Below are positions 47,168 to 58,625 of a stretch of 64,000 bases of DNA, piece after piece. Source of the DNA: Crocodylus rhombifer. Its lineage: Eukaryota; Chordata; Crocodylia; Crocodylidae. How positions within the stretch are numbered: position 1 is the first letter of the stretch; every line of letters begins with the position of its first letter. The position numbers and the translations under genes were made by a program. The DNA is taken from contig JAVSML010024600.1 of NCBI GenBank assembly GCA_038503035.1, positions 195,240 through 259,239 of the forward strand. Direction: 5' to 3'. The notes beneath the pieces are model-generated. The model was not told the DNA's origin. It did not search any database and saw only the letters and a program-made list of their open reading frames with translations.

Positions 47168-47317
47168 TGTGTAGTTCTCAAAAGACGAAGGACTTCTACT
47201 TATGGAACGATAAAACTTGTTTATTCAGAGGGCAGTACTCCACCTACTGTTATGCTGTTTTCTCCTGCAATCCCCTGGCCACAACTTATACATAATGCTC
47301 TTAAAGGTATCCACACA
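47168..47317 (-). repeat. Gypsy 5' LTR, 150 bp
   Basis: On the minus strand it starts TGTGTGGATACC and ends AGAACTACACA, so it has TG...CA-type ends. It matches the left LTR at 41779-42941. Very short for an LTR, yet flanked by the 5-bp duplication GGAGG and followed by the primer-binding position. Confidence 0.82.
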
Positions 47318-47329
47318 GGAGGCTCCTGC

Positions 47330-47847
47330 TAGGGCCATGAGAAATAGCACCATTTTGTTTTGACTTCTGTTTCACCATTTCAAAGATACAGCATTTCATT
47401 TTGTCATTTTGTTTAATTTCACAGCACTGTTCCATTTCCATTTCATTTCATCAAAACTGTTTTGCTGTTTGACGTGTTTCAACGTTTCAGCCATGGTCTA
47501 TAATGAGGAATCATGAAAATGCCTTAAAAATTGTCATTTCTTGCCTGATTTAGATGAAAATTGCAGGAATGGTAGCCCCTTCTGAGAGCATGAAGGCTGC
47601 CAAGTTTCAAGGATATAGATATAGAGGTTTGTGGGAAACTGCACCTCAAATTGTTCAAAGCAAAACTTGTGAAACTTGCTGGCAGAGGCAGCCTCCTGTC
47701 AGCCAGTATGCAGATCCAGGGGCACGCAACTCCGGGAGGGATGCAGGGCTGTGCCAGACTCCTCCTGGGAGTGCAGGCCCCTGGATCTGAGCGCTGGATG
47801 AAAGGAAGCTGCTGCTGCCTCCTGAGAACTGCACTGGGTGGAGAAGA

Positions 47848-47889
<42 letters not shown>

Positions 47890-48469
47890 CCAGGCAGTAA
47901 TGGCAGCCTCCTGTCATCTGGCACACAGATCTGGAGGCCTGCACCCTCAGGGGGGCTGCAGGGCTGTGCCAGACTCCTCCCGGGAGTGTGGGCCCCTGGA
48001 TCTGTGCACTAGATGACAGGAGGCTGCTGTTGCTGTTGCTGCTGCTGCTGCTGCTGCTGCCTGGGGCGAGCGGAAGCAGCAATCTTCCCTGGCGCTGGGC
48101 ATCCACAGTGCCCAGCACCAGTCCTGGGAAGCAGCAGCAGCCTCCTCTCATCCAGCATGCAGATCTGGGGGCCTGCACCCCCAAGATGAGTCCAGCACAG
48201 CCCTGCAGCCCTCCCAGGGGTGCAGGCCCTGGATCTGTGCACTGGATAACAGAAGGCTGCTGCTGCCACCTGGAACCAGTGCTGAAGCCAAGTAAGTCTG
48301 GCTTTGAAACTCAAAATGTTTCAAAACTTTTGAAATGTTTCAAGTGCCCTCGTTTCATTTCAAAGCTGTTTTGAAGCCTTTTGTTTCATTTTGATTTTGC
48401 TGTTTTGAGCTTGAAACGTGTCAAAATAGCTTCAAAATGAAACACCCAATGAAATTTTGCACAGACCTA
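47330..48469. mobile_element. non-autonomous hAT with CTG-rich palindromic modules
   Basis: Begins TAGGGCCATGAGAAAT and ends ATTTTGCACAGACCTA, inverted partners. Flanks GCTCCTGC (47322-47329) and GTTCCTGC (48470-48477) agree at seven of eight bases. AT-rich arms full of TTTCAAA and TGAAAC words enclose a GC-rich core (47690-48270) of three modules about 215-230 bp apart. Each module starts CAGCCTCCTGTCA or similar and ends with its complement TGACAGGAGGCTG or similar. The Ser- and Cys-rich frames seen on both strands are products of the CTG/CAG tracts. Confidence 0.72.
47851..47886 (+). repeat. (CTG)12 microsatellite
   Basis: Twelve uninterrupted CTG units. A second, interrupted CTG/TTG tract lies at 48023-48060. 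Confidence 0.95.
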
Positions 48470-48477
48470 GTTCCTGC

Positions 48478-50191
48478 ATTGAACACTCTTCTTCATCATG
48501 CAGCTGCATGGAACAATATTGACATTAACAGGGTTCCACATGGATGCACACATCCAGAATTAATTGTAGGAACTGGGCCTACATCTTGAATTTGATTCTA
48601 GAAGTAGTAGCCTGGCCAAAATATAGTATGAAGCACTCTTTTCTGTCACAAAGAAAGTCCATCTTAGGGGGGGGGCAATTTCTTATTGTATCTACTTCTT
48701 ATTTTATCCATTCTGCTTTACTTGTTCTTTTTCATCTACTCCAGTAACTAAAGTGCTTGGGAGGATTGGATATGGGGCTCATACACAGCAGTATTAAGTA
48801 AGGATGGAGCAAGAGAAGACTGTTTAAAAACAAAAGCTCCAGGAAGAAGTGGGAATCTAGTGCTGCCTTCTGTTAGAAACAATAATAAAAGCAGTTTGAC
48901 CTTAATTAAAGCTGAGCTGTTGCAAATGGTAGGAATTTTTTTTGTACATCAGCCGAGTAGATTTATCAAAAAGAACTGCTGGCCTGAGCATGGGGATAAT
49001 GGAACAACAGGTAATGCAGAGTGTGGAAGGCATGGAAAATTCCCTGGTGTCTGCTTCTAGCCTCAGGTTGAGATGAAGACAAATCCTCTGCCAGTGAAAA
49101 CTGTTTCTAGTAGTAGTGTACACAAAATGCTTTGGCAGCCAGCCGGCAGTCAGTTTCTCATGCCAGATTCCTGTGACGTGGGCAGTGTAGGCCTGTTAGT
49201 TTTATGTACATAAAGCACAAAGACATCAATGATCGTTGTTGTTGTTGTTGTTGTCATTGCTGTTGTTACCACAGGGCTGGCAAATATTTTTATTTTCTGC
49301 AACAAGTCTTGGCAGGGCACAAGAACCAGCTGTGCATAGACGTGCACCTGTACAATACAAAAGCAAAACAAAAAACAGGCAATAAGTGAATAAAGATTTT
49401 TTTTTCCTGTTTAATGACAAATTGTCAAACATTTTAGATTTTCTAAGAGAGGGCTTCTTGAAAGGGTTCAGAAGCCAGCTGAGCACAGTGCGTCTAAATT
49501 CTAGAGAAAAAAGAAAGGGAAAGGAACAATATGTGAGTAAGGGGAGCTTTTCTCTCTCCTGTTTAAACCCAGTTTGGCAAATATTTTTATTTTCAGTGGA
49601 AAAAGTCACTTACTGCGCATTCACTTACTGCATACGATATAGAAGGCCAAGAAAATTTTACACATCCATGTTCCAAAAAACAGCCCCTTTACAGAGATCA
49701 ATGCAATGCTTAAATAAGGCTGAAAAAAACAAACTGAATGAAGAAAACAAAAGGTACAAAAAAATGTAATGTCATCCCATGCATTCTAGCTATCAGCTTC
49801 ATAAATTAAGATGTGTAACTGAAAATTTCTCTGTTCTCTAAAACTCATTATAACTGCCCTTCTGTCATCCAGAAGGTAACCTGAAAAATCTTGTGTGCTA
49901 TGATTTTTATCTCTGCTTACTGACTAGAAATATGACAGTCAGAAATGGTGAGAACAAGAAAATAAACTAATGAAGTGCCTTCATACTTCCAAAAAGTATA
50001 ACATTAAGTGACAACTTTTTAAAGCCACTCACTATAATGCAAAGATATTCTGCAAATTGAGCTTAAGACCCATTTAGCAAAACTTTTCATACTATTCCCT
50101 AGGCGATTTTCCTGTGTTTCTACAATATTATTTTGTTTTCTTCTGTATGTCTACAGTTCGCTAATAAAATATTCTGTCATTAAAGAGAAAA
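48478..50191. other. non-coding DNA
   Basis: No gene recognised. A short (GTT)n lies at about 49235-49253. Frames at 48544-48747, 48860-49060 and 49226-49609 match no family; the last runs through the GTT tract. Confidence 0.5.
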
Positions 50192-50790
50192 AAGGGTGAT
50201 AATGGAAAGTCTGTCAGGTGTGGGAATGTAACAGCCCAACATATTACAACACCTACCTGGCACACGGTCCATAAACAGTTCACGTGAAAACATAATGGCA
50301 GAAGGCACTGGAATAAAGCCTTAGACAGCCTTAGAATAATTGTCTCAGAAATAAAGTAGGTTGTTGATTAAGAAAGCTTGTTCCTCTGAATCATTTAGTC
50401 TTTAAGGTGACATTTTGCCCTACTGTCTTTTTGTCTCCAGACTAACATGGCTCTAACTAAGCTCTTTACTCATGAAAAACTTAATAGGGATGGTACATGG
50501 GCTGGTTTGGTAGATCTCTCAGGTAGGCTTCATTTTAGGACTCATAGATCACCATAAAGCTGCCTTTTGTTGGGGAAAACCCAGAAGACGTGCCTTGTGT
50601 TGTACAAGATGGACACTGAAATGGAACAGAACATGTAGAGTAGGGTAACGTTTCAAGGCTTTCCTTGTTGTGATACAGTAGTTTCCCACAAAAAATCAAC
50701 ATTTAATTTGTCCTATTATTGATATATTAATGGTGTTTTCATTGTTCCTGCTATATTCCCACACCTGACAGGCTTTTCATTATCACCCTT
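50192..50790. mobile_element. inverted-repeat element, class unknown
   Basis: Left end AAGGGTGATAATGGAAAG then CTGTCAGGTGTGGGAAT; right end, read inward, AAGGGTGATAATGAAAAG then CTGTCAGGTGTGGGAAT. About 38 bp of near-perfect inverted repeat with weaker similarity to about 65 bp. Inside, 50395-50460 carries TAGTCTTTAAGGTGACATTT and CCAGACTAACATGGCT, a common amniote repeat motif. No target duplication is certain. Confidence 0.62.
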
Positions 50791-51154
50791 ACAGTCATTA
50801 GTATATGTAGGATTGAATCAAACCTACTGTCTTCATGTCTACCTTCAGTCTGCTTTAGATGCACTGTAAGCTTAATATAAACCTATCATTTTATTTGAAA
50901 TGGGTGTTTTTATAACTGATTTACAATAAAATGGGCAAAGTGAACCTTATCAGAATCTTTCATGATGGAACTGCTTAAGGAGTAAATTATTCTGTAATTT
51001 GTTTCCAGGAACTGCTGAAAAATGTTAGAAGGCAAAAGGGGTCACATTGTGCTATCATGTGAATTCATAACGGCCCCAAAAAGTTTGTGAATGACCATCC
51101 AAGGAGATAATTTATCTATTTTGATTTTCTCAATTGGAAATATTTGCCTTTATA

Positions 51155-51923
51155 CTGTACCTTATTTACTCAAATATAAGATGATTCCCCCCCCCAATAA
51201 TTAAATTCTCTGTATTTTTAAATTTGTAATAATTTTCTAGGTATAGAATCTAAGTAGAGAAAGGTTGCCTAGGTTTGCCTTGGCTTGCCATCTACAACTG
51301 TTACAGCAGGCAAAGCAGTGGCTAGGGAGTGATCAGGCGGTCTCCTTGCCCTCTGCCCCCCCTTCCTTGTTCCCCTTTAGCCTTCCTGCCCCTGTTCCTC
51401 ATTACCAGCAGCCTCTGCCCCTTCCCCCACTCTCCCACAGTCGCTGCCTTTCCCCCTGCCCCCTTTACTGTCAGATGCTGCTCCAGCTGCTCCATCCTGT
51501 CCTGGAGCAAAGCACGTGGAAGCTCAGCCATTGCCTAGCCATGCAGCAGTGTTGGGGTTTCTGACCAACCATGTGGCCAAGGCAGCAGTGGCAGCACTAC
51601 TGACTGGCCAGGCAGGAGAGTTTCCATGTGCTCTGTACCCAGGGGGAGACCCCAGCTCCAGTGGGAGCTGAGCTGCTCTTGGGCACTTGGGGAGGGAAGG
51701 GAGTGGGTAGGGGAGGGAGGGTAGAAGCTTCAGAGGGGAAGCAGGGAGGGAGACGCTGCTGTGGATCTGACTTTGGCTCCAACCCAGGCTCAGAGCCAGA
51801 GTCAGAGCCACAGCAGCTGCCTACTCCCCACTCCGCTTCATATGCAGATATAAGGCAAGGGTTTTTTCCCCCACCCATGTTGATTACATGGGAAAATCTC
51901 ATCTTAAAGTCAAGTAAATACAG
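51155..51923. mobile_element. Tc1/mariner- or pogo-like element, 769 bp
   Basis: TA flanks both sides (51153-51154, 51924-51925). Left end CTGTACCTTATTTACTCAAA and right end read inward CTGTATTTACTTGACTTTAA are inverted partners, both leading to AAGATGA. The interior (51280-51830) is very GC-rich and holds overlapping Pro/Ser-rich frames on both strands, none a known protein. Confidence 0.55.
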
Positions 51924-52244
51924 TAATTTCATTAAATCTACTAACTGTATAATGCTACAGCTTAAATGACAGGTTGCTATAGAATGGCAAAATCTGAATA
52001 TTCTTCAAAAGGGCAGAGTTTATATGAAAAATCTGGAGAAAAATATTAAAAACGCCAGGTTTACAGACTAACTTTTCTAGCAAATAATAATAAATAACCG
52101 TTAATTCTTTCATTTCTGTCATTATTAGATTACTCTGTTCACAAGGCAAACTTAAGAATGTTGGGGATGCATAAATGAGATGATTCTTTGGGTCCTTTCC
52201 TAAAGTGCAACTGATTAATTATACATTAAAATAAAATATACAGG

Positions 52245-52439
52245 AGTGGTTCCCACAGTTTTCATTTGGTGACCCCACTTCCAGGCTTGCGACCCCACTT
52301 CCATTTGTACTTCTGAGCCAGTGACCCCACTTCTAGTTGCAAGCCCTACTTTGGCAATTGAATTTCTGTGAAGTTCATTACCCTACTCTTAAAGGCTGTG
52401 ACCCAGGTTGAGGTCAAGACTCCTAGTTTGCAAGCACTG
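52245..52439. mobile_element. old short hAT-like MITE
   Basis: Left AGTGGTTCCCACAG, right TTTGCAAGCACTG, an imperfect inverted pair of the MER5-like CAGTGGTTCTCAA type. ATACAG(G) occurs on both sides. GACCCCACTTC is repeated three times inside at 52270-52335. Diverged. Confidence 0.5.
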
Positions 52440-54144
52440 ATACAGGGCTGGAAATACCAGTCCTGCACATGAACTAGTTACAGAAATAGAACCAGAGCAG
52501 TGGTACTGGTATTCAGTCTATTGATTTAATTTTCAAGCAATCTCCAAAATGAAAACATTTTTGTAAATGAAATCTGAGTTTCTTTCAGAAGGATCACTTG
52601 TAGTGTGGACTTTGCAGGACCTAGTAACTGACTTTCTTAGTCCCATTACTTTTTTAAAAAATTTTTGTTAACACTGCTTTGAACAGGGGCTAAGCACGTG
52701 GCACAGGTCAAGTAGGAGAGGGTAGAGGCACAAGGGACTAAGTCAAAAAGACAGCTACAAGGATCAGGGGATGCATTAAAGTGTTATAGTAATAGCATAG
52801 ATAACATGAAGAGAGATAATATTACAGTTGTAAGAGATAACATCAAGTTGTTTGTAGACAGCATGCTCTAAAAGGAATTCTTGAAGAAACAGTAACTAGG
52901 ATAATATTATGTTCTTATTGTGCACAATGAGTGAAATACCAAGTCAATGGGACTTTTGCTACTAAGTTCAATGGAGATAGAATTACAACCAGACACTTCA
53001 GTCTTGATTCTTATTTAGTAGATGAACAGTTTCTTTCTTTATTTTTTAATTACATTATCAGTGTGGGTATTTGTAAAACACTGATTTTGCAGTGATAACA
53101 AAATTGCAAGATTTATTATAGCAGTTTTTTAATAAACAAAAATTCCCCTGCATTATTATATAAATTAAATCTGATCAACTTGTTACTTAGCCTTTACGCC
53201 TATGCACATTTCTTAGCTTAAACGTACAGTAACTTTGTCATCATTATCAGAGTAATTTCTACATAACAACAAAATGTTCTTCATGAGTTTCTGCAGGTTA
53301 TTAGGCACAACATTTACATGCTTTCGTGCATTATTAGACCTGCCCAGCTGCTTGTCCCACCATTATTTTTTAACCAACATACTTATTATACAAAATATGC
53401 CATTCTCTATTTCTTGTTGAAAGGCTATAATTTTTCATGATTTTTACTAAGTTGACTTCATTGACTACAGCAATGCACACAGCTCTGCCGCTTACTTCTA
53501 ACACACTCTAACACCTGCTTTTTCAATACTTTTATTGCACTGAAAGCTAGATTGCTTCATTCAAAGGATGTATGTTCCTAGATGTGATGGATGTATGTTC
53601 CTAGATGTGACTGCAGGAATCAAAAGTAAAAGAAAATAATGAACAGAAAGGTTCTTTGTAGCAAAGAGGCCACAAACAGATGTAGTCCTGATATAAAATA
53701 ATCATATCTGAAACAGAGTCGTACATCAAATTATAATCCCCAAGACTGTAATATTCAGACATAGTGCCAAACAGATGAACGGATTTACTTCCACTATGCC
53801 TTCAAAATTTCTCGACAATATTTTTATGAAAGCACTTTCCTTCAGAAAATCTAACATAGTCTTAAAACATTGTCTTTAATATACATCTTGTACAATTAAT
53901 AATCTTGTTGAGAATTACACAGTTTATGGGAACCTGGTGTGTGTTGACGGAGCTAAGCCAATGGAACCTTCTGATTTACTCAAAAACAAGTATAGTTTCA
54001 CTAAAGACAAAATGTTGTGGAATTGTATTTGTCTGAATGAAGTTTTCACCAGGAAAATTTCTGGGTCCAGAGTTCTTTAGTTACTTACTGTAAGTAAAGG
54101 AATGAGGAGTAATTGATCATGCCCATCAGTGGTATCCTCAGATA
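52440..54144. other. non-coding DNA
   Basis: AT-rich, no gene. At about 52925-52990 TCAATGGGACTTTTGC and GTTCAATGGAGATAG form the old palindrome also seen at 11968 and 36215. At 53567-53612 a 21-bp unit (GATGTATGTTCCTAGATGTGA) is doubled in tandem; the word is listed in part only by its edges. Confidence 0.5.
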
Positions 54145-55405
54145 CATTCAAATGGAATCAGTGTAAGGTCCTGTCAGACCAACCTGGTGGCCTTTTACGA
54201 TCAGATCACCAGATCATTAGATGCAGGGGTAGCAGTGGATATAATCTTCCTGGACTTCCAGAAGGCTTTTGACACTGTCTCTCACCCCGTTCTCATTAAG
54301 AAACTGGGGGACTGTGGTGTAGACACCCACACAGTCAAATGGGTCGCCAACTGGCTGGTGGGCCGCACCCAGAGGGTGGTGGTGGATGGGTCCTTCTCAA
54401 CCTGGAAGGACGTGGGCAGTGGGGTGCCACAGGGCTCGGTCCTCGGGCCCGCACTGTTCAACATCTTCATCAGTGATTTGGATGAAGGGGTAAAAAGCAC
54501 CCTGTTCAAATTTGCTGATGACACTAAGATGTGGGGGACGTGGGTACATTGGAAGGATGCAACAGGCTAGAATCAGACCTCGACAGGTTACAAGGGTGGG
54601 CGGACGAGAATAGGATGGGTTTCAACACAGACAAGTGCAAGGTGATGCACCTCGGGAGGAACAACCGGCACCATACCTACAGGTTGGGGAACTCCCCTCT
54701 TATCAGCACGGAGGCGGAAAGGGATCTGGGGGTCATCATTAACTCCAAGATGAACATGGGCCGGCAGTGTGGAGAGGCAGTCAGGAAGGCCAACCGCACC
54801 TTGGCATGCATCCACAGATGCATCTCAAGCAGGTCCAAGGAGGTGATCCTCCCCCTCTATGCGGCACTGGTCAGGCCACAGCTGGAGTACTGCATCCAGT
54901 TCTGGGCGCCGCACTTCAAGAGGGATGTCGACAGCATGGAGAGGGTCCAGAGGAGGGCCACTCGTATGATCAGGGGACAGCAGGGCAGGCCCTATGAGGA
55001 CAGGCTGCGGGACCTGAACCTGTTCAGCCTCCAGAAGAGAAGGCTGAGGGGGGATCTTGTGGCCTGTTATAAACTAGTCAGAGGGGATCAGCAGGCATTG
55101 GGGGAGTCCCTGTTCCCCCGAGCACCGCCAGGAGTGACCAGGAATAGCGGTCACAAGCTGGCAGAGGGTAGATTCAGGCTAGATATCAGGAGGCGCTACT
55201 TCACAGTCAGGGCGGCTAGGTCTGGAACCAGCTTCCAAGAGAAGTGGTGCAGGCTCCTACCCTGGGGATGTTTAAGAGGAGGTTAGATGAACATCTTGCT
55301 GGGGTCATTTGACCCCAGTACCCTTTCCTGCCATGGCAGGGGGTCGGACTAGATGATCTGCTCAGGTCCCTTCCGACCCTACAAACTATGAAACTATGAA
55401 ACTAC
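54145..55405 (+). mobile_element. CR1 LINE, 5'-truncated, young
   Basis: Starts within ORF2 at the RT and runs through the 3' UTR (GGTCGGACTAGATGATC, GGTCCCTTCCGACCC) to a tail of ACTATGAA units at 55382-55405, the normal CR1 3' end. Few lesions, so it is among the youngest insertions here. Confidence 0.88.
54150..55320 (+). pseudogene. CR1 ORF2 RT domain, one main frameshift
   Basis: 54187-54550 codes RT motifs: [27 protein letters not shown] and [10 protein letters not shown] with both catalytic Asp residues. A frameshift just after the DD box (54531-54550) moves reading to the next frame, open to about 55289: DKCKVMHLGRNN, ERDLGVIINSKMN, RVQRRATRMIRG, FSLQKRRLRGDL. Near 55255 a second slip changes the last residues. 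The endonuclease is missing through 5' truncation. Confidence 0.85.
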
Positions 55406-56032
55406 TTGTCATGCTTTAGGAGGGCTAATTAGGAATTCTGGATGATAGTGCCAATTACCCTGCATACATCCTAGTTAGTCTGTCCACAGCATACAATGGC
55501 AGTTATACTGTTTTATTTTAGGAGGCAACTTGGACAAAACAGGGCAATGTGCTTACAAGCAAAATTACCAGATCTTTTACATTTATTGTATATGCCTGTA
55601 TTGGTCATGATGCTTTTAAGCAGTTTCTTGCATTAAGCCACTATCTCGGATAACACATTGAGTCAAATTAATTTGTCAGTTTGTTAAGGCAATACCTTTA
55701 CTTTTGGTAAAAGACCAAAATGCACAGAGACTGAGAAATGCAAGGTACACAAAAATGGAAACTGAAGATTTTTGGGGGGTGAAAATTTTTATGAGTTCTT
55801 ATTTTATCGAAACCAAAAGCTCAGTATCTTTGCCATTTAAGTCAGTGGAACGACTCTGCTCACCTTGTGCTGTAAAAGTATTTGTTTAACTGTATCATTT
55901 CCCCCCATTTTAGTGCTTACTATAATTTCTGTCCTGTCTTATGAGCTGTGTAGAACTGCATAATTTCTATCAGTTGTTTGGGTCTCTGAAAGAAAAAACT
56001 TTTAATGGACCTTTTTTTTAAAAGGGTCAGAA
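55406..56032. other. non-coding DNA
   Basis: Nothing recognised. Confidence 0.5.
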
Positions 56033-56034
56033 TA

Positions 56035-56287
56035 CAGGCATACCTTGTTTTATTGCGCTTTGCTTTATTGCGCTTCGCAGATATCGCGTTTTTTACAAAT
56101 TGAAGGTTTGTGGCAACCCTGCATCGAGCAAGTCTATCGGTGCCATTTTTCCATCGGTTAGCATTTTTTAGACTACAGTATAGTGTAAACATAACTCTTA
56201 TATGCACTGGGAAACCAAAAAATTCGTGTGACTCGCTTTATTGCGGTGGTCTGGAACTGAACCCGCAATATCTCCGAGGTATGCGTG
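56035..56287. mobile_element. Tigger1/MER2-like pogo MITE, 253 bp
   Basis: TA flanks both sides (56033-56034, 56288-56289). The left end CAGGCATACCTTGTTTTATT and the right end read inward CACGCATACCTCGGAGATAT are inverted partners. Phrases such as TTGCGCTTCGCAGATATCGC, GGTTTGTGGCAACCCTGCAT and TTCGTGTGACTCGCTTTATT correspond, as I recall them, to both ends of the mammalian Tigger1 transposon. The transposase interior is gone: about 125 bp of 5' end joins about 125 bp of 3' end near 56150-56180. The 86-codon frame at 56110-56370 crosses it by chance. Family call is from memory. Confidence 0.75.
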
Positions 56288-56289
56288 TA

Positions 56290-58517
56290 TTTATTTTGAA
56301 TTTTGTTAGTGTCCTTTCAGAAATTATAGAAATTAACAGAAGAAAAAATCATACATTTAACAAGCTGTAAAACTGTGAATGGCAAAGATGTTAGAAAGTA
56401 AGATGAGTAGGTGTAAACCTTTTTTTCTGCCCAAAGCTGATTAACTGGTAGTTGGATATTGCTTTGAATAGCTTGGAAAGGTTCAAGTTATATCGGACAT
56501 AGTGAATGAGAGTAATGATATATGCTTCATTCACCAAAGAAACAAATGTTTTGTTTCCCTACTCTTATTCTGTACTTTGCAGGTACCTACAGTGATATAA
56601 TATACACTAGTATTATTGTAAAACAAGAGTTTATTACATGGCTAAGTAAGTTGATCTTTGTAAAAGTGCACAAGTGCATTGAAATAAAATAAAAACTACT
56701 TAATCCAATCTTCCCTCATACAATTTCTTTCAAGGAGAACAGACACAGCCTGTTAAAATAACAAAGAATGTAGAGTTTCCATTCATGGACAAAGTGTCCT
56801 CATTCAAACTCACATTCTAAAGCTACCTTTCCTCTCTTCTCAGCTTTCTTTGCATCAGAGAAATGTGATTCCATGGAACCTCCAGTGATTTTGTTTTCTG
56901 TTAACAGGCAGAGCTTTTCAAGCCTTGCAGACCTGGTGACACTTAAATGGCCCACACTTTGGATTGTCTTGTTGTGTGGAAAAGGTAGATAGAGGGAGGA
57001 GGAGAAACATAAAACAGGTGGGTAAGGGCAAAGTGGCATTCACAAATGTTTCTTAGATCAGAGCCAGGTTAAGGATCATTTCTGTGATAAAACAATTGCT
57101 TTATTGAAATGATTTCACACAAGGTGTTATATTACTCATGAAGTCCTGAGAAATCTGTAAAATCTGGCAGGCTCATCGTGCAGAAAAAAAAGGTAAGATC
57201 TTCTAAACTTTTAGACAGGAAATCAACAGCAACTAATATAGTTTAATGGTAATTAGTCTAGTATGTGCTTCCTGCAGAAGTGGTGCCAATAATACCATGT
57301 AGTAACTGCTGTAAAATGCCAACATCTTTGGCTGTGTTAGGGATTAGGTGGAAGCTTTTAGAACTGTACTTGGCTCGATATCTAGGTCACTCCTGTAATA
57401 GCTTTATAAATTAATTTTACAACATATGGTCTGCAAGATTCCTTGTAGGGAATCCTGAACAAGGCACACTTTCTGTTTATATGTGGATTCATACCAGCAT
57501 TTTGTTCATCTGCATTTTAAATTAATGTAACAAAAAGATTGTTGTCTGTTGACATTAGAATGTTATCGCAATACATCTCTTGTGCAATGATACAACAAAA
57601 TCAGAGAAGTAGGTTAGAATATAAAAAAGAAATAGCTTGCTTATAGTCAGACTTCATAAAGTAATAGCAAACCAGAAAAAATGGATGGAATCTTTATTTT
57701 AATAGATCAGGCTGAAACAGTTATGGAAAATACATATTATATATATATATTGTGTGTGTATATATCTTGTTTAGGCACGCCTGTATGTATTCATGTGTCT
57801 CTGTATATATGTATATTCTGAAGATTTTCCCAATTCAAGAACATTAAAAAGTAAAAGTCTAACTTATTCTTGAAGTTAGTTACAAATCCTTTTTGGGCTA
57901 GAATGTACAGAAAAGGTTCATCACAAGAGCATGATAACTACACCTTCTCTTCAGTATGGTTTCATCACCTTTTCTCCAAATTCAATTTCCACCCACATAG
58001 GATTGAGAGTTTAACCTTAGAGCATTACCAAATGTTGTTAAAAATTGTTTAAAAATCTGACATTATATGGCCTTGGGTAGGAATAATTCTCAGTGGGGAC
58101 CAATCAAAGAGGAATCTGTCCTGGTGGTAAGTGATAATGGGTGATTACTGTGGTGAGGCTGAAAGGAATCATATCGGTTTCTGAAACTAGACAAAAAGTG
58201 TTTTGAGTCATGACTGGTTGCTAGAGCAGTAATTATCAGTTAAAATGGGATTTGCTGGGTAAAAACTGTTAAATGTAAAAGAGACAGGAAACCAGTTGGA
58301 AGGGATAAAAATGCAGAGGGTAGAAGAAAAAGGAAAAAATGGTTCAGGAAAAGGTCAGATGCCAAAGACTATTTTGTGCTTAGCTAACAGTGGCAGAGAA
58401 GACATTGCAGTCTGCAGTAGAACTGAATTATATATGTTATTTTCTTCATAGCTCCACCTAAGGGGAATTCTAGTTAAAACAGAGCCTAGAAACCCAATCT
58501 TTGGAAGTAGGAAGGAT
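56290..58517. other. AT-rich non-coding DNA
   Basis: No gene recognised. 57735-57765 is a short (AT)n/(TG)n tract. Frames at 56800-57039 and 57870-58052 match nothing. Confidence 0.5.
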
Positions 58518-58625
58518 GGTCCAGTGGTGAGGATATCCATATGAGACTCAAGAGATCTGTACTCAGGTCTTTGCTCTGTCACCGACTTTCTGTGTGGCCT
58601 TTGGCAAGTTAGTTAAGGAAAGATA
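58518..58625 (+). repeat. MIR-like CORE-SINE
   Basis: TCCAGTGGTGAGGATATCC is a tRNA A-box-like head; CAGGTCTTTGCTCTGTCACC and GACTTTCTGTGTGGCCTTTG follow, then GGCAAGTTAGTTAA. This order matches the MIR/CORE-SINE head and core. Confidence 0.7.

Larger units (their letters stand above)
41779..47317 (-). mobile_element. Ty3/Gypsy LTR retrotransposon, nested and deleted
   Basis: Two LTRs in minus orientation enclose gag, protease and integrase remains. A 5-bp target duplication, GGAGG, lies at 41774-41778 and 47318-47322. The polypurine tract and a primer-binding-like site sit where expected. RT, RNase H and the N-terminal integrase are deleted between protease and the integrase core (junction about 46130-46145). 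A CR1 is inserted in the integrase (43742-46025) and a hAT in the 3' LTR (41819-42863). Without these insertions the copy would be about 2.2 kb. The gene order gag, protease, then integrase with a C-terminal basic end supports Ty3/Gypsy. Confidence 0.85.

Noticed and set aside
47651..48184. Overlapping frames with poly-Cys, poly-Leu and poly-Ser runs
   Set aside because: They arise from CTG/CAG tracts inside a hAT; both strands are open and nothing resembles a protein family.
51265..51969. Several Pro/Ser-rich frames on both strands
   Set aside because: They fall in the GC-rich core of an inverted-repeat transposon and have no domain or start-site support.
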